NCBI GenBank assembly: GCA_964014735.1
Contig: CAXHBH010000003.1
Coordinates: 42,392 to 106,391 of the forward strand
Direction of reading: 5' to 3'
DNA from: UBA7446 sp964014735
GTDB taxonomy: Bacteria > Bacteroidota > Bacteroidia > Flavobacteriales > Flavobacteriaceae
Length of the DNA stretch: 64,000 bases
Shown: in pieces, positions 1-8,577 of the stretch
Numbering within the stretch: position 1 is the first letter of the stretch
Layout of the letters: each line of letters begins with the position of its first letter
Made by a program: the position numbers and the translations under genes
The notes under the pieces: model-generated
Database searches by the model: none
What the model was told of the DNA's origin: nothing
What the model saw: the letters and a program-made list of their open reading frames with translations, nothing else

Positions 1-1087
1 TTCGATAAAGAGAGTCTGCCGCTAAAATATTGGTCATGGCGCCAATTCGCATTCCAGAAAGTGAAGGCTCAACATAGCTGTATAAAATAGCTGTTAAACG
101 CGGTGCTCGCAATGTAATCTTGTCTTGCGGATCAGGCGCTGCAATAGCGTCTAGTAATATGGCAGTATCTACGATGCTTTTGGTCATGGGTCCAGAAGTG
201 TCTAAAGTGCTAGATATAGGCACTATTCCCGTTCGGCTAACAAAACCAATAGTGGGTTTTAGCCCTACAACAGCATTTTGGCTAGAAGGAGATAATATAG
301 AGCCTGATGTTTCGGAACCTAAGGCGGCTGCAGCATAATTCGCAGCCACGGCCACGGCACTGCCTGAACTTGAACCTCCAGTTTCAAAAATTCTTCTGCC
401 ATAGGGGTTTAAGGTCTGCCCGCCAACAGCGCTGTAACCAACGGGACAAGCGTCGCAGAAATAATACGCCCATTCACTCAGATTTACTTTTCCCAAAATC
501 AAAGCGCCTTTGTTTTTCAGTTGTTTTACAACAAAAGCATCTTCGTCGGGGACATGATTTTCTAAAATTGCAGCCCCAGCGGTGGTAGGCATATTTGCTG
601 TGTTAATATTGTCTTTCAGTAAAATAGGCATTCCATAGATGGGATGCATATCCTCAGCGGCTTGCCTGTCCTTTTGCTTGGCCTCATTGATAATGTTGGG
701 GTTAAGGGCTTGAATAGCGTGCAAGGTGGTTTTAGGATTGGACTCCAAAAGACGAATGCGATATAAATAGAACTTAACCAAGCGCTCATAGGAAAGCGTT
801 CCACTGGCTATATGCTGCTGAAGTGTTGGAATATCTTGCTCAATAATCAGCGGTTTTAAAGCATCATAGGTAGTGTCAAAACCACGTAATTCCTTTTCAA
901 ACGGCGCCCACATGGCATCTTTGTCTAAAAACGTAGACTGAATGAGCTTGTAGCGCATTCTCGGAATTTCGTGATCGGCATTTTGGGCCAGTTCAGTAGA
1001 CTCGTCATATGGTTGCCAATATTCATGTGAGGCAGTAGTACAAGAAAAAACCAACAGCATAAACACTACTCTTAACATTGTTTTCAT
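1..1087 (-). CDS. Amidase-signature lipoprotein, C-terminus cut by window edge
   Basis: The frame runs open from an ATG at 1087 to the window edge, giving 362 codons without a stop. The N-terminus is a lipoprotein signal peptide with the lipobox LVFS-C at residues 12-16, so the protein is probably anchored in a membrane outside the cytoplasm. The amidase signature is clear: LLKDNINT supplies the catalytic Lys, and GGSSSGSA supplies the Ser-cis-Ser-Lys serines. Such enzymes hydrolyse C-N amide bonds. The exported, lipidated form argues against GatA of the tRNA amidotransferase. The start overlaps the ftsY stop by four bases (ATGA), suggesting translational coupling. The substrate cannot be read from sequence. 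Confidence 0.85.
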   Translation of the reverse strand, partial: MKTMLRVVFMLLVFSCTTASHEYWQPYDESTELAQNADHEIPRMRYKLIQSTFLDKDAMWAPFEKELRGFDTTYDALKPLIIEQDIPTLQQHIASGTLSYERLVKFYLYRIRLLESNPKTTLHAIQALNPNIINEAKQKDRQAAEDMHPIYGMPILLKDNINTANMPTTAGAAILENHVPDEDAFVVKQLKNKGALILGKVNLSEWAYYFCDACPVGYSAVGGQTLNPYGRRIFETGGSSSGSAVAVAANYAAAALGSETSGSILSPSSQNAVVGLKPTIGFVSRTGIVPISSTLDTSGPMTKSIVDTAILLDAIAAPDPQDKITLRAPRLTAILYSYVEPSLSGMRIGAMTNILAADSLYR

Positions 1088-2019
1088 GGACTCTTTTTTT
1101 GAAATAGCGAATCTAAAAATGCATTAGTTTCAAATGGAATCAAGTCATCTATACCTTCCCCAACACCAATGTAGCGAATGGGTACTTCAAGTTCATCAGA
1201 AATGCCGATTACAACTCCACCTTTTGCAGTGCCATCTAACTTGGTTAGTATAAGCCCAGAGATCGCTGTTGCTTCTGTAAATAACTTAGCCTGTATAAAG
1301 GCATTTTGCCCTGTACCGCCATCCAACACCAAAAAGGTTTCGTGTGGTGCTTCTGGTATGATTTTTTTAACCACCCGTTCAATTTTAGCCAATTCTTGCA
1401 TCAAGTTGGTATTGTTGTGAAACCGTCCAGCAGTGTCAATAAACAATACATCTACCTGTTCTTTCATGGCGCGTTCAACAGCTGTAAATGCCACAGAAGC
1501 AGGATCACTGCCTTCCTGTAAGCTAACAAAAGGAACTTGAGCTCTTTCGGACCAAAGTCGCAATTGATCAATAGCGCCTGCACGAAAGGTATCTGCAGCA
1601 GCCAGCATTACTTTTTTGCCTTGTTGGTTGTATTGATGGGCCAACTTACCTACAGTAGTCGTCTTGCCTGCGCCGTTAACACCAACAACCAATATAACCT
1701 GCAAGCCATCCAGATCAGATGAGAGCGAAGGGTTGTTGTCGGTAACCAAGGTAAATATCTCATCATAAAGCAGCTGATCCAACTCTTCAGCTTTTATGAA
1801 TTTATCTTTAGCTACGCGTTGTTCTAAACGGTCTATGATTTTTTCAGTAGTGGCTACCCCTACGTCGGAGATAATAAGTATTTCTTCAAGTGCTTCTAAA
1901 AAATCGGCATCTACCCTACTTTTTCCGAGCACTACTTTTTTTAGCCGTTCTGTCCAAGCTTTTTTTGTTGCCGACAAACCGGATTGAAGTTTCTTAGATG
2001 ATTTTGAAAAAAGCCCCAT
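1084..2019 (-). CDS. ftsY: Signal recognition particle receptor FtsY
   Basis: This 311-residue SRP GTPase is the membrane receptor that docks ribosome/SRP complexes for co-translational insertion. The N-terminal NG helices span about residues 1-90. The P-loop GVNGAGKTT lies at about 113-121, the DTAGR G3 motif at about 195 and the TKLDGTAKGG G4 region near 260. The acidic A domain of E. coli FtsY is absent, as is usual in this phylum. It lies downstream of rpmB-rpmG-DUF4295, separated from them by a terminator-like hairpin, and overlaps the amidase start by four bases. Confidence 0.97.
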   Translation of the reverse strand: MGLFSKSSKKLQSGLSATKKAWTERLKKVVLGKSRVDADFLEALEEILIISDVGVATTEKIIDRLEQRVAKDKFIKAEELDQLLYDEIFTLVTDNNPSLSSDLDGLQVILVVGVNGAGKTTTVGKLAHQYNQQGKKVMLAAADTFRAGAIDQLRLWSERAQVPFVSLQEGSDPASVAFTAVERAMKEQVDVLFIDTAGRFHNNTNLMQELAKIERVVKKIIPEAPHETFLVLDGGTGQNAFIQAKLFTEATAISGLILTKLDGTAKGGVVIGISDELEVPIRYIGVGEGIDDLIPFETNAFLDSLFQKKSP

Positions 2020-2041
2020 GGGTTAAAGGTACGTTTTGAGA

Positions 2042-2071
2042 ATAAAAAAAGCCACGAAATTGTGGCTTATT
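2042..2071 (-). terminator. Rho-independent terminator after DUF4295
   Basis: A perfect 5-bp stem (2051-2055 with 2062-2066, GCCAC/GTGGC, loop of six) is followed on the minus strand by seven T residues (2044-2050). It sits between the DUF4295 stop and the ftsY start, so it should end most rpmB-rpmG-DUF4295 transcripts before ftsY. Confidence 0.75.
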
Positions 2072-2091
2072 GGTAGTTAATATGGTTGGTT

Positions 2092-2244
2092 TTACTTTTT
2101 AGATAACCAGTCATTCACCAATTCAGGTGCTAAAATGGTTTCTACATAAGTATATGCGCCAGATTTTTCACTACGTACCATTTTAATGGCTTTCGTAAGA
2201 CGCTTAGATTTTGTTTGTAAGGTTGCTACAGTTTTCTTAGCCAT
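2092..2244 (-). CDS. DUF4295 family small basic protein
   Basis: A 50-residue Lys-rich protein beginning MAKKTVATLQTKSKRLTKA and ending WLSKK. It begins two bases after the rpmG stop. Bacteroidota carry a DUF4295 protein in exactly this place, downstream of L28 and L33. Its size, basic character and position suggest a ribosome-associated role, but no function is established from the sequence. The family assignment rests on recognisable sequence and context. Confidence 0.85.
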   Translation of the reverse strand: MAKKTVATLQTKSKRLTKAIKMVRSEKSGAYTYVETILAPELVNDWLSKK

Positions 2245-2246
2245 AA

Positions 2247-2429
2247 TTACTTAATTTCTTTGTGAACCGTCATACGCTTAAGTATAGGGTTGAATTTTTT
2301 AATTTCAATACGATCTGGCGTATTTTTTTTGTTTTTGGTGGTAATGTAACGAGAAGTACCTGCAAGACCTGAATCTTTGTGCTCTGTACACTCTAAAATA
2401 ACTTGAATGCGATTTCCCTTTTTTGCCAT
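2247..2429 (-). CDS. rpmG: 50S ribosomal protein L33
   Basis: A 60-residue protein with the L33 core: MAKKGNRIQVILECTEHK, then the YITTKNKKNTPDRIEIKKFN region and a basic tail. The usual zinc-ribbon cysteines are mostly missing (only ECTEHK remains), so this looks like a zinc-independent (C-minus) L33. It lies 8 bases after the rpmB stop and is translated as part of the rpmB-rpmG-DUF4295 unit. L33 binds 23S rRNA near the E site. Confidence 0.97.
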   Translation of the reverse strand: MAKKGNRIQVILECTEHKDSGLAGTSRYITTKNKKNTPDRIEIKKFNPILKRMTVHKEIK

Positions 2430-2437
2430 GACTTGCC

Positions 2438-2674
2438 TTATTTAATGAGTCCTTGTGCGCGAGCTTCTTTCAAAACAGCAGGAAGGCCCTTTTTGTTAAT
2501 GGTTTTGAGCGCCGATGTTGAAAGCTTAAGCGTTATCCACTTGTCTTCTTCAGTCAGGTAGAAACGCTTCTTAATAAGGTTAGCACCAAACTTACGCTTG
2601 GTTTTGTTCATGGCATGCGATACATTGTTCCCAACCATCGCTTTTTTGCCCGTTAATTCACACACTTTCGACAT
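2438..2674 (-). CDS. rpmB: 50S ribosomal protein L28
   Basis: A 78-residue protein beginning MSKVCELTGKKAMVGNNVSH and containing the L28 RRF/KFGANLIKKRFY-like motif and LKLSTSALKTINKKGL. Length and motifs are typical. It is the first gene of the rpmB-rpmG-DUF4295 transcript, with a -7 promoter box 21 bases upstream of its ATG. Confidence 0.97.
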   Translation of the reverse strand: MSKVCELTGKKAMVGNNVSHAMNKTKRKFGANLIKKRFYLTEEDKWITLKLSTSALKTINKKGLPAVLKEARAQGLIK

Positions 2675-2694
2675 GACATTTTTTTAACAGGGTG

Positions 2695-2702
2695 CAAACT
2701 TA
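2695..2702 (-). promoter_or_regulatory. -7 box of rpmB promoter
   Basis: TAAGTTTG on the minus strand fits the Bacteroidota -7 consensus TAnnTTTG exactly. Nineteen bases further upstream lies a run of T rather than a clean TTTG -33 box. Predicted initiation is about 15 bases ahead of the rpmB ATG. Confidence 0.6.
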
Positions 2703-2734
2703 GGGAAATATGGTGTGTTAAAAAAATTTTTTAA

Positions 2735-3985
2735 CTAAAGTTCAGTGGCTAATTTATTGTGTAATAACTCAAGTGCTTTGTTTGTAGTTTTGCGCAAGTT
2801 GCGTTGGCGGTGTTTTCCAAAGCAAAAAGTCTCTACATAGTTAATATTTGGGGTTATAATAGCGATGACAACGGTGCCTATTTCCGCATCTGAATCTCCT
2901 TTTTTTGGCCCAAAATTACCTGTAGTTGCAATAGCCACATCTGAGCCCGTTTGACGAATGACTCCTTTCGCCATAGACATAGCTACTTCTTCACTAACAA
3001 CAGAGAATCGTTTTATTTCATCTTGAGAAACACCTAGAACAGTGCATTTTACATGGTTAGAATAAGATACAACTGAACCTTTAAAAAAAGTGGAAGCGCC
3101 CGCATTTTTGGTAAATATAGACGCTAATGCACCTCCTGTACAGCTTTCGGCAGTAGCAAGTGTCCATTTATTTTTCACAAGTGCGTTCCCAATTTGCATT
3201 TCTATGGGCTGTTCTGAATCAAATCCAGTTATATACGCTCCAATAATGGGATACAACGCATCAAAGAGGGTTTTAATTTCGGAATTCAATTGTACCGCAT
3301 CTGTACCTTTTGCCGATAAACGCAAACGTACTCGCCCAAGGTTGGGCAAATAGGCTAACTTAATATGTTGTGGTAATGCGGATTCCCAATCGCTTATTTT
3401 TTCTGCAATAATACTTTCGCCAAGTCCATAAGTCATCATCGTTTTGTGCACACGCACAGGTAAGGAAAAGGTCGCTTTTATCAACGGAATCATTTTTTCC
3501 TGTACCAAATATTTCATTTCAAAGGGAACACCCGGGAGTGATACAAATACAGTCTCTCTTTTCTGCATCCACATACCCATGGCAGTTCCATGTGCGTTGA
3601 AAAGTTGGGTGCAACTGGAGGGAAGCATGGCTTGACTCCTATTTAGGTCATTGACAGGTGCTTTTACATATTTTCGAAACAATTCTTCAATATGTGCCAT
3701 AACATCTGGAGAGAAAGTCAAGGTATCATCAAAATATGCGCACAAAGTGTGTTTGGTTATATCGTCTTTTGTTGGACCAAGCCCCCCTGTCATAACCACC
3801 AAATCAACTTGGTCTTGAGAATTGGTAAAAGCATTTAAAATGGCTTCTTTATTATCTGATATAGAATGTATTTGACGTACTTCAACACCAATATTATTAA
3901 GTGTCTTTCCAAGATAAGTAGCGTTAGTATCCACTACTTGACCAATTAGAATTTCATCTCCTATTGTAATGATATCTGCACGCAT
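2735..3985 (-). CDS. cinA: CinA: MoaB-like domain plus nicotinamide-nucleotide amidase
   Basis: A full-length 416-residue two-domain protein. Residues 1-170 form the molybdopterin-binding-like (COG1058) domain with GDEILIGQVVDTN and TGGLGPTKDD. About residues 255-415 form the CinA C-terminal (PncC) domain with TAESCTGGALASIFT. PncC domains deamidate nicotinamide mononucleotide in NAD recycling, and the N-terminal domain has been linked to ADP-ribose hydrolysis. It directly abuts the preceding FAH-family gene (start 3985, stop 3986), which implies co-transcription. The competence role implied by the name is not supported by anything in the sequence. Confidence 0.95.
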   Translation of the reverse strand: MRADIITIGDEILIGQVVDTNATYLGKTLNNIGVEVRQIHSISDNKEAILNAFTNSQDQVDLVVMTGGLGPTKDDITKHTLCAYFDDTLTFSPDVMAHIEELFRKYVKAPVNDLNRSQAMLPSSCTQLFNAHGTAMGMWMQKRETVFVSLPGVPFEMKYLVQEKMIPLIKATFSLPVRVHKTMMTYGLGESIIAEKISDWESALPQHIKLAYLPNLGRVRLRLSAKGTDAVQLNSEIKTLFDALYPIIGAYITGFDSEQPIEMQIGNALVKNKWTLATAESCTGGALASIFTKNAGASTFFKGSVVSYSNHVKCTVLGVSQDEIKRFSVVSEEVAMSMAKGVIRQTGSDVAIATTGNFGPKKGDSDAEIGTVVIAIITPNINYVETFCFGKHRQRNLRKTTNKALELLHNKLATEL

Positions 3986-4597
3986 TTATTTTATGATTAA
4001 GGAAACGACTTTTTGACCATTTAAATGACCTTCTAAGAGATCATTTTTAACAACCTGGCTTACGCCAGCTGGGGTGCCTGTAAAAATAATATCTCCAATT
4101 TTTAAAGTAAAATATTGGGAAACATAGGAGATGATTTCGTCAATAGACCACAACATTAGACCAGTGTCTGCCGCTTGAACCAACTCACCATTTTTATGTA
4201 GGGAAAAGGAAAGTTTCTTCAAATCACCCAAGTCAGACTTGTCATAAAACTTACCAACAAATGCCGATCCGTCAAAAGCTTTTGCTTTTTCCCATGGCAG
4301 CCCTTTTGATTTAAGTTGTTGTTGAATATCACGAGCAGTGAAGTCAATTCCCAAGCCTATTTGATCGTAGTATTTGTGTGCAAATTTGGTCTGAATGTGT
4401 TTTCCAATGCGATTGATACGCACTAATACCTCAACTTCATGATGCACTTCATTTGAAAATTCAGGAATAAAAAAAGGTAGATTTGATTGTGCTATTGCAG
4501 TATCGGGCTTAATGAAAATCACAGGCTCATCGGGACGTTCATTATCGAGTTCTTCTACATGTGCTGCATAATTTCTACCTATACAAATAATCTTCAT
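3986..4597 (-). CDS. Fumarylacetoacetate hydrolase family protein
   Basis: A 203-residue single-domain member of the FAH superfamily. It opens MKIICIGRNYAAHVEELDN, then has EPVIFIKPDTAI, the metal-binding EVEVLVRI region, GLGIDFTARDIQ, AFDGSAFVG and DIIFTGTPAGV near the C-terminus. Members use Mg or Mn to hydrolyse or decarboxylate acylpyruvates and related oxo-acids. The exact substrate cannot be told. Its start overlaps the exonuclease stop by four bases (ATGA) and it abuts cinA. Confidence 0.9.
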   Translation of the reverse strand: MKIICIGRNYAAHVEELDNERPDEPVIFIKPDTAIAQSNLPFFIPEFSNEVHHEVEVLVRINRIGKHIQTKFAHKYYDQIGLGIDFTARDIQQQLKSKGLPWEKAKAFDGSAFVGKFYDKSDLGDLKKLSFSLHKNGELVQAADTGLMLWSIDEIISYVSQYFTLKIGDIIFTGTPAGVSQVVKNDLLEGHLNGQKVVSLIIK

Positions 4598-5364
4598 GCC
4601 TCATTCATGGTTTCAAGACGAATTGCAGTGAGTACCTTTTTGGTATATCTTGGAAAGTCTGCATTCAATAACCAACTGAAATAACCTGGTTCACGTTGCA
4701 ACACCTCTGCTACTTTCTTACCCTTATGCTTTCCGAAGTTAAAAGCGGCGTCTCCATCTTTATCTACTATAATCAAACCTGCATAATCAACACTCTTACT
4801 TCGTGTTGAAAAGGCACTTAATTTGGCAACATCATTTTCGAGTTCGTTATATTTTTTAATTTGTGATTTCAATACTTCATAGGTTGCATTAGTGTCAGCT
4901 GCAGCACTATGGGCATTTTCTAAATCTTTACCACAGTAAAATTTATAAGCAGCTGACAAGTTTCGCTTTTCCATTTTATGAAAAATGGTTTGTACATCTA
5001 CCGTTAGGTGTTTTTTAAAATCCACATCAATTTCAACACGCAACATTTCCTCAGCAAGTAATGGAATATCAAAGCGATCGGAATTAAAACCTGCCAAATC
5101 TGATCCTTTTATCATGTTGTAAACATCTTTACCCAACTGTTTGAAAGTAGGTTCATTAGCTACTTTTTCATCTGTAATTCCGTGAACAGCTGTAGTTTCT
5201 GGCGGAATGGGCATTTCAGGATTTACCAGCCATGTTTTTGATTCTTTATTTCCATTTGGAAAAATTTTTAAAATAGATATTTCCACTATCCTGTCCTTAG
5301 CAACATTTACTCCAGTTGTTTCTAAATCAAAAAAACACAAAGGGCGTTTGAGGGAAAGTTCCAT
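4594..5364 (-). CDS. 3'-5' exonuclease, DNA polymerase III epsilon-like (DEDD family)
   Basis: A DEDDh-type exonuclease of 256 residues. Motif I is CFFDLETTGVN near the N-terminus, motif II is GFNSDRFDIPLL, and motif III is HSAAADTNATYEVL. A C-terminal segment FNFGKHKGKKVAEV...GYFSWLL resembles the small domain often found at the end of such flavobacterial exonucleases. The start at 5364 was chosen because it follows the E2 stop by one base. An in-frame ATG at 5397 would overlap E2 and add only 11 poorly conserved residues. It probably trims or proofreads DNA ends. Confidence 0.9.
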   Translation of the reverse strand: MELSLKRPLCFFDLETTGVNVAKDRIVEISILKIFPNGNKESKTWLVNPEMPIPPETTAVHGITDEKVANEPTFKQLGKDVYNMIKGSDLAGFNSDRFDIPLLAEEMLRVEIDVDFKKHLTVDVQTIFHKMEKRNLSAAYKFYCGKDLENAHSAAADTNATYEVLKSQIKKYNELENDVAKLSAFSTRSKSVDYAGLIIVDKDGDAAFNFGKHKGKKVAEVLQREPGYFSWLLNADFPRYTKKVLTAIRLETMNEA

Positions 5365-5365
5365 G

Positions 5366-6718
5366 TTAAATTGTTTGAGATTCGTCCCAGTTTTCAATAA
5401 GTTGTTTTAGGCGCAATAAAAACATACCCCCCATTGCACCATTAATTATTCTATGATCGTAGCTGTGTGACACCATCATTTGCTGGCGTATGGCAATAAC
5501 ATCACCATTTTCAGTTTCCAAAACAGAAGGTACTTTGCGAATGGCCCCAAGTGCCAAAATAGCAAGTTGCGGTTGGTTGATAATTGGTGTTCCTGTGAGG
5601 CTTCCGAATATACCTACATTTGTCACAGTATAGGTGCCTTGTTGAACATCATCAGGGTTTAGTGTATTGTTACGAGCGTTTGAAGCCAGCTCATGTACTT
5701 TCTTAGCAAGTCCAATAAGACTAAAGGTGTTGGTCTGTTTAATGACTGGAACTATTAAATTACCATCTGTTAAAGCTGTAGCCATACCCAAATTAATATC
5801 TTTTTTCTTAATGATAGTCGTACCTTCTAAGGTGGCATTGAGCAATGGAAATTCGGGAAGCACTTGTGCCACTAGATGTAAAAAAATTGGAGTAAATGTT
5901 AGCTTGACTCCATGATGACTAACAAATTGATTTTTAAACTTTTCACGCCAATTCCAAAGTTTGGTAACATCGATTTCAATAAATGACTGTACATGTGCTG
6001 CGGTTTTAAGGCTATGCACCATGTGGTTAGAAATCATTTGTTCCATACGTGACATGGATACAACCTCATCTGCATCTTTTTTTACAGAGGATTCTGTTAA
6101 AGCTGATACTGGAATTGCATTACTTTGTGGAGAAGAAATTGTGTTTTGTTGGTTTGATTTATTAAGAGCATTCCTGTTTTTCAAAAAAGCTAAAATATCT
6201 GCTTTGGTTACGCGACCATCTTTTCCACTTCCAAGTACAGTAGTTAATTCTTGGTCTGAGATATTTTCCTGCTTGGCAATATTTTTTACAAGGGGAGAAT
6301 AAAAGCGCTTTTGCCCTGCCACAACTGGGTTAACGGGCTTTATCATAGCTTGCGCTTGATTCATGTACTGCTGGGGGGAGTCTAATACTTTTTCAGGTGT
6401 TTTGGGTACGGGAGGAGATACTGGGTTAGTAATTGACTTTATAGTAGCTGCTGGAGCCAGGTCTTGTACAACCTCTTCGTCTGTTTCAATCAATGCTAAT
6501 GGGGCGTCAACACCAACAACAGCATTAACAGGATGAAGAATTTCCTTTACAATGCCTGGATACTCGCTAGCAACTTCAGAATCAACTTTATCCGTTGCAA
6601 CTTCTACAACGGCTTCATCAGCAGCTATAGTATCACCTACTTTTTTTAACCATTGAGTTATGGTAGCTTCAGAAACACTTTCACCCATTGAAGGCAAAAC
6701 AAGCTGATAAATGGGCAT
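5366..6718 (-). CDS. 2-oxo-acid dehydrogenase E2 (dihydrolipoyl acyltransferase)
   Basis: A 450-residue E2 component with the domains in order: lipoyl domain at 1-76 with the lipoylated Lys in VATDKVDSEV, a Pro/Ala-rich linker, the E3/E1-binding domain at about 138-176 (SPLVKNIAKQEN ... GKDGRVTKADILAFL), a second linker, and the catalytic acyltransferase domain from about 220. The active-site region reads SYDHRIINGAMGG. The catalytic His (about 422) is present, but the residue four positions on is Asn instead of the usual Asp of HxxxDG. The likeliest complex is branched-chain or pyruvate dehydrogenase; E1 and E3 are not in the window. Confidence 0.93.
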   Translation of the reverse strand: MPIYQLVLPSMGESVSEATITQWLKKVGDTIAADEAVVEVATDKVDSEVASEYPGIVKEILHPVNAVVGVDAPLALIETDEEVVQDLAPAATIKSITNPVSPPVPKTPEKVLDSPQQYMNQAQAMIKPVNPVVAGQKRFYSPLVKNIAKQENISDQELTTVLGSGKDGRVTKADILAFLKNRNALNKSNQQNTISSPQSNAIPVSALTESSVKKDADEVVSMSRMEQMISNHMVHSLKTAAHVQSFIEIDVTKLWNWREKFKNQFVSHHGVKLTFTPIFLHLVAQVLPEFPLLNATLEGTTIIKKKDINLGMATALTDGNLIVPVIKQTNTFSLIGLAKKVHELASNARNNTLNPDDVQQGTYTVTNVGIFGSLTGTPIINQPQLAILALGAIRKVPSVLETENGDVIAIRQQMMVSHSYDHRIINGAMGGMFLLRLKQLIENWDESQTI

Positions 6719-6759
6719 GTTTATTTTTTTTCAAAAGTACAAATTAATCGTGGCTTTAG

Positions 6760-7899
6760 CTACGACATAACCACTACCTCTCCCTTGGCATTACTTGAAG
6801 TACTTCCAACGGCGTGACTTTTATCTGAACTTAAAAATTTATACGAAAAGGCGCCCTTGTGTTCATTTATAAAAGCAATCATTTCAGCAAATGAAATGGT
6901 ATCAGGATCGAATATAATTTCCGTTTGCCTGTTAATGTGTTCTAAAACATCTTCCATTACTGAAGTATGCATAAATAAAACGTTTTTGTTAACCCCTATT
7001 TTTAAATCCAATTCATCTGAAACAAGCCAATAGCAGTAAGGCTGTTTTTTTTTAATTATTGAGTGTGTCCCACGCATTCGTTTTAAATAACTAAAAATAT
7101 TAGTTGCCAATTTAATCCAAACCTTTACAAGTCTTGAGACATGAAAATGCTTGTTGTAAAAATAGTTCATAGCCTCACGAAACATAAGTTGGTAGGCAAA
7201 ATCTTTTGGCGTACTTTCACCCTTAAAGTGAATAACCGTAATGTCAGCATTGTAATAATTTTGTTTTCCCAATTGTAAGGATCTATAACTCAAATCAATA
7301 TCATCAGAATACATAAAACAAGCTTCGTCAAACCCATTCAGCTCAAAATAATGTTCAGTACGCATAAACATAAAAGCACCTACCAATATTTCTGTTGGTC
7401 CAGATTTATCTTTTGGAAGACGCATGTTATAATATTTGCCAAATAATTTAGGAGCTATTTTATAGAGGCCTGAAACTTTAGAAAAAGCCACAGCCGGGGT
7501 TGGAATACCTCGCTTTGATTCCTTTAAAAAAGTACCTGAGCCATCAATAAGCTTAGGGCCCATTATAGCCACTTCCTTATTATTGTCCATAAAAGATATC
7601 GCCTTGGTAAATGTGTCCTCAGCTACTATTGTATCAGGGTTAAGAATGCATAAATAAGTTCCTTTGGCTTGGGATACACCAATATTATTCCCCATCGCAA
7701 ACCCCACATTTTTTTGGTTATTAACTTGTTTTACCTGAGGAAACTGCTTTGAAATCCACGCAGTACTTCCATCAACAGAAGCATTGTCAACTAAGATTAC
7801 TTCTGCGTCTAAATCTATGGTTGCAGCCAATACGCTCTGCAAACAAATGTCAATGAAGAATTTCACATTGTAATTTAGAATAACAACTGTTAACTGCAT
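6760..7899 (-). CDS. Family 2 glycosyltransferase, rhamnosyltransferase-like
   Basis: A 379-residue GT-A enzyme. The N-terminal nucleotide-sugar fold is clear: LTVVILNYNV, ILVDNASVDGS, NVGFAMGNNIG and the metal-binding LNPDTI. MYSDDIDLSYR in the acceptor half is typical of the RfbF/WbbL-like rhamnosyltransferase group. The last ~130 residues are less conserved. No transmembrane segment is evident. It lies two bases after recR in the same direction. The likely role is cell-surface polysaccharide synthesis, with sugar and acceptor unknown. Confidence 0.9.
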   Translation of the reverse strand: MQLTVVILNYNVKFFIDICLQSVLAATIDLDAEVILVDNASVDGSTAWISKQFPQVKQVNNQKNVGFAMGNNIGVSQAKGTYLCILNPDTIVAEDTFTKAISFMDNNKEVAIMGPKLIDGSGTFLKESKRGIPTPAVAFSKVSGLYKIAPKLFGKYYNMRLPKDKSGPTEILVGAFMFMRTEHYFELNGFDEACFMYSDDIDLSYRSLQLGKQNYYNADITVIHFKGESTPKDFAYQLMFREAMNYFYNKHFHVSRLVKVWIKLATNIFSYLKRMRGTHSIIKKKQPYCYWLVSDELDLKIGVNKNVLFMHTSVMEDVLEHINRQTEIIFDPDTISFAEMIAFINEHKGAFSYKFLSSDKSHAVGSTSSNAKGEVVVMS

Positions 7900-7901
7900 G
7901 A

Positions 7902-8519
7902 TTAGTTTTTCATTGAAATTTCAAATGGAATCCGCTGACTAATACTTCTACCAAGTGTCAGTTCATCGGCATATTCAAGCTCATCACCAATGCCAATACC
8001 ACGAGAAATAGCAGAAAAGCGCAACTTAAACATATTGAGCTTTTTAAAAATATAGTAGTTTGTTGTATCGCCTTCCATGGTGCTGCTCAGTGCAAAAATA
8101 ATTTCTTCAATATTTTCGTTTTCAACACGAGATATTAAAGCATCTATATTAAGTTGCTGTGGTCCAATGCCTTCCATGGGTGCAATTTTACCGCCCAAAA
8201 CATGATATAATCCTTTGAATTGACCAGTAGATTCTATTGCCATAACATCTCTAATATCTTCAACCACACATATTGTATCACGCTCGCGCATCGGGCTTGA
8301 ACAAATACTACATTGTTCTTCGTCCGATATGTTGTGGCATGTAGTGCAATAACGTATTTGCTCGCGCAATGTTGCAATAGCACCAGAAAGACGCTCACTA
8401 AAATCCTTAGGTTGGCGCAACAAATGGAGGACAATTCGAAGAGCAGACCGTCTACCTATTCCTGGAAGTTGTGCAATTTCATCTACTGCTTTTTGAACTA
8501 AAGAAGACGGAATTTCCAT
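7902..8519 (-). CDS. recR: Recombination protein RecR
   Basis: A 205-residue protein starting MEIPSSLVQKAVDEIAQLPG. It has the helix-hairpin-helix LPGIGRRSALRI, the four-Cys zinc finger (CTTCH ... CSIC) and the Toprim domain (ICVVEDIRDVMAIE ... YHVLGG). It works with RecO and RecF in single-strand gap repair and loading of RecA. The start at 8519 matches family length. A longer frame to 8666 would run into the divergent symporter gene and is rejected. A possible -7 box, TATTTTTG, lies only three bases ahead of the ATG. Confidence 0.96.
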   Translation of the reverse strand: MEIPSSLVQKAVDEIAQLPGIGRRSALRIVLHLLRQPKDFSERLSGAIATLREQIRYCTTCHNISDEEQCSICSSPMRERDTICVVEDIRDVMAIESTGQFKGLYHVLGGKIAPMEGIGPQQLNIDALISRVENENIEEIIFALSSTMEGDTTNYYIFKKLNMFKLRFSAISRGIGIGDELEYADELTLGRSISQRIPFEISMKN

Positions 8520-8557
8520 ATTCAAAAATACACTATTTAAACAATAGTCACATACGT

Positions 8558-8565
8558 TATATTTG
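8558..8565 (+). promoter_or_regulatory. -7 box of symporter promoter
   Basis: TATATTTG, an exact match to TAnnTTTG, ends 12 bases before the ATG at 8578. It overlaps a TTG triplet at 8563 that could be mistaken for a start codon, which supports 8578 as the real start. No clear TTTG -33 box was found at the right spacing. Confidence 0.55.
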
Positions 8566-8577
8566 ACAAAAAAAGAG

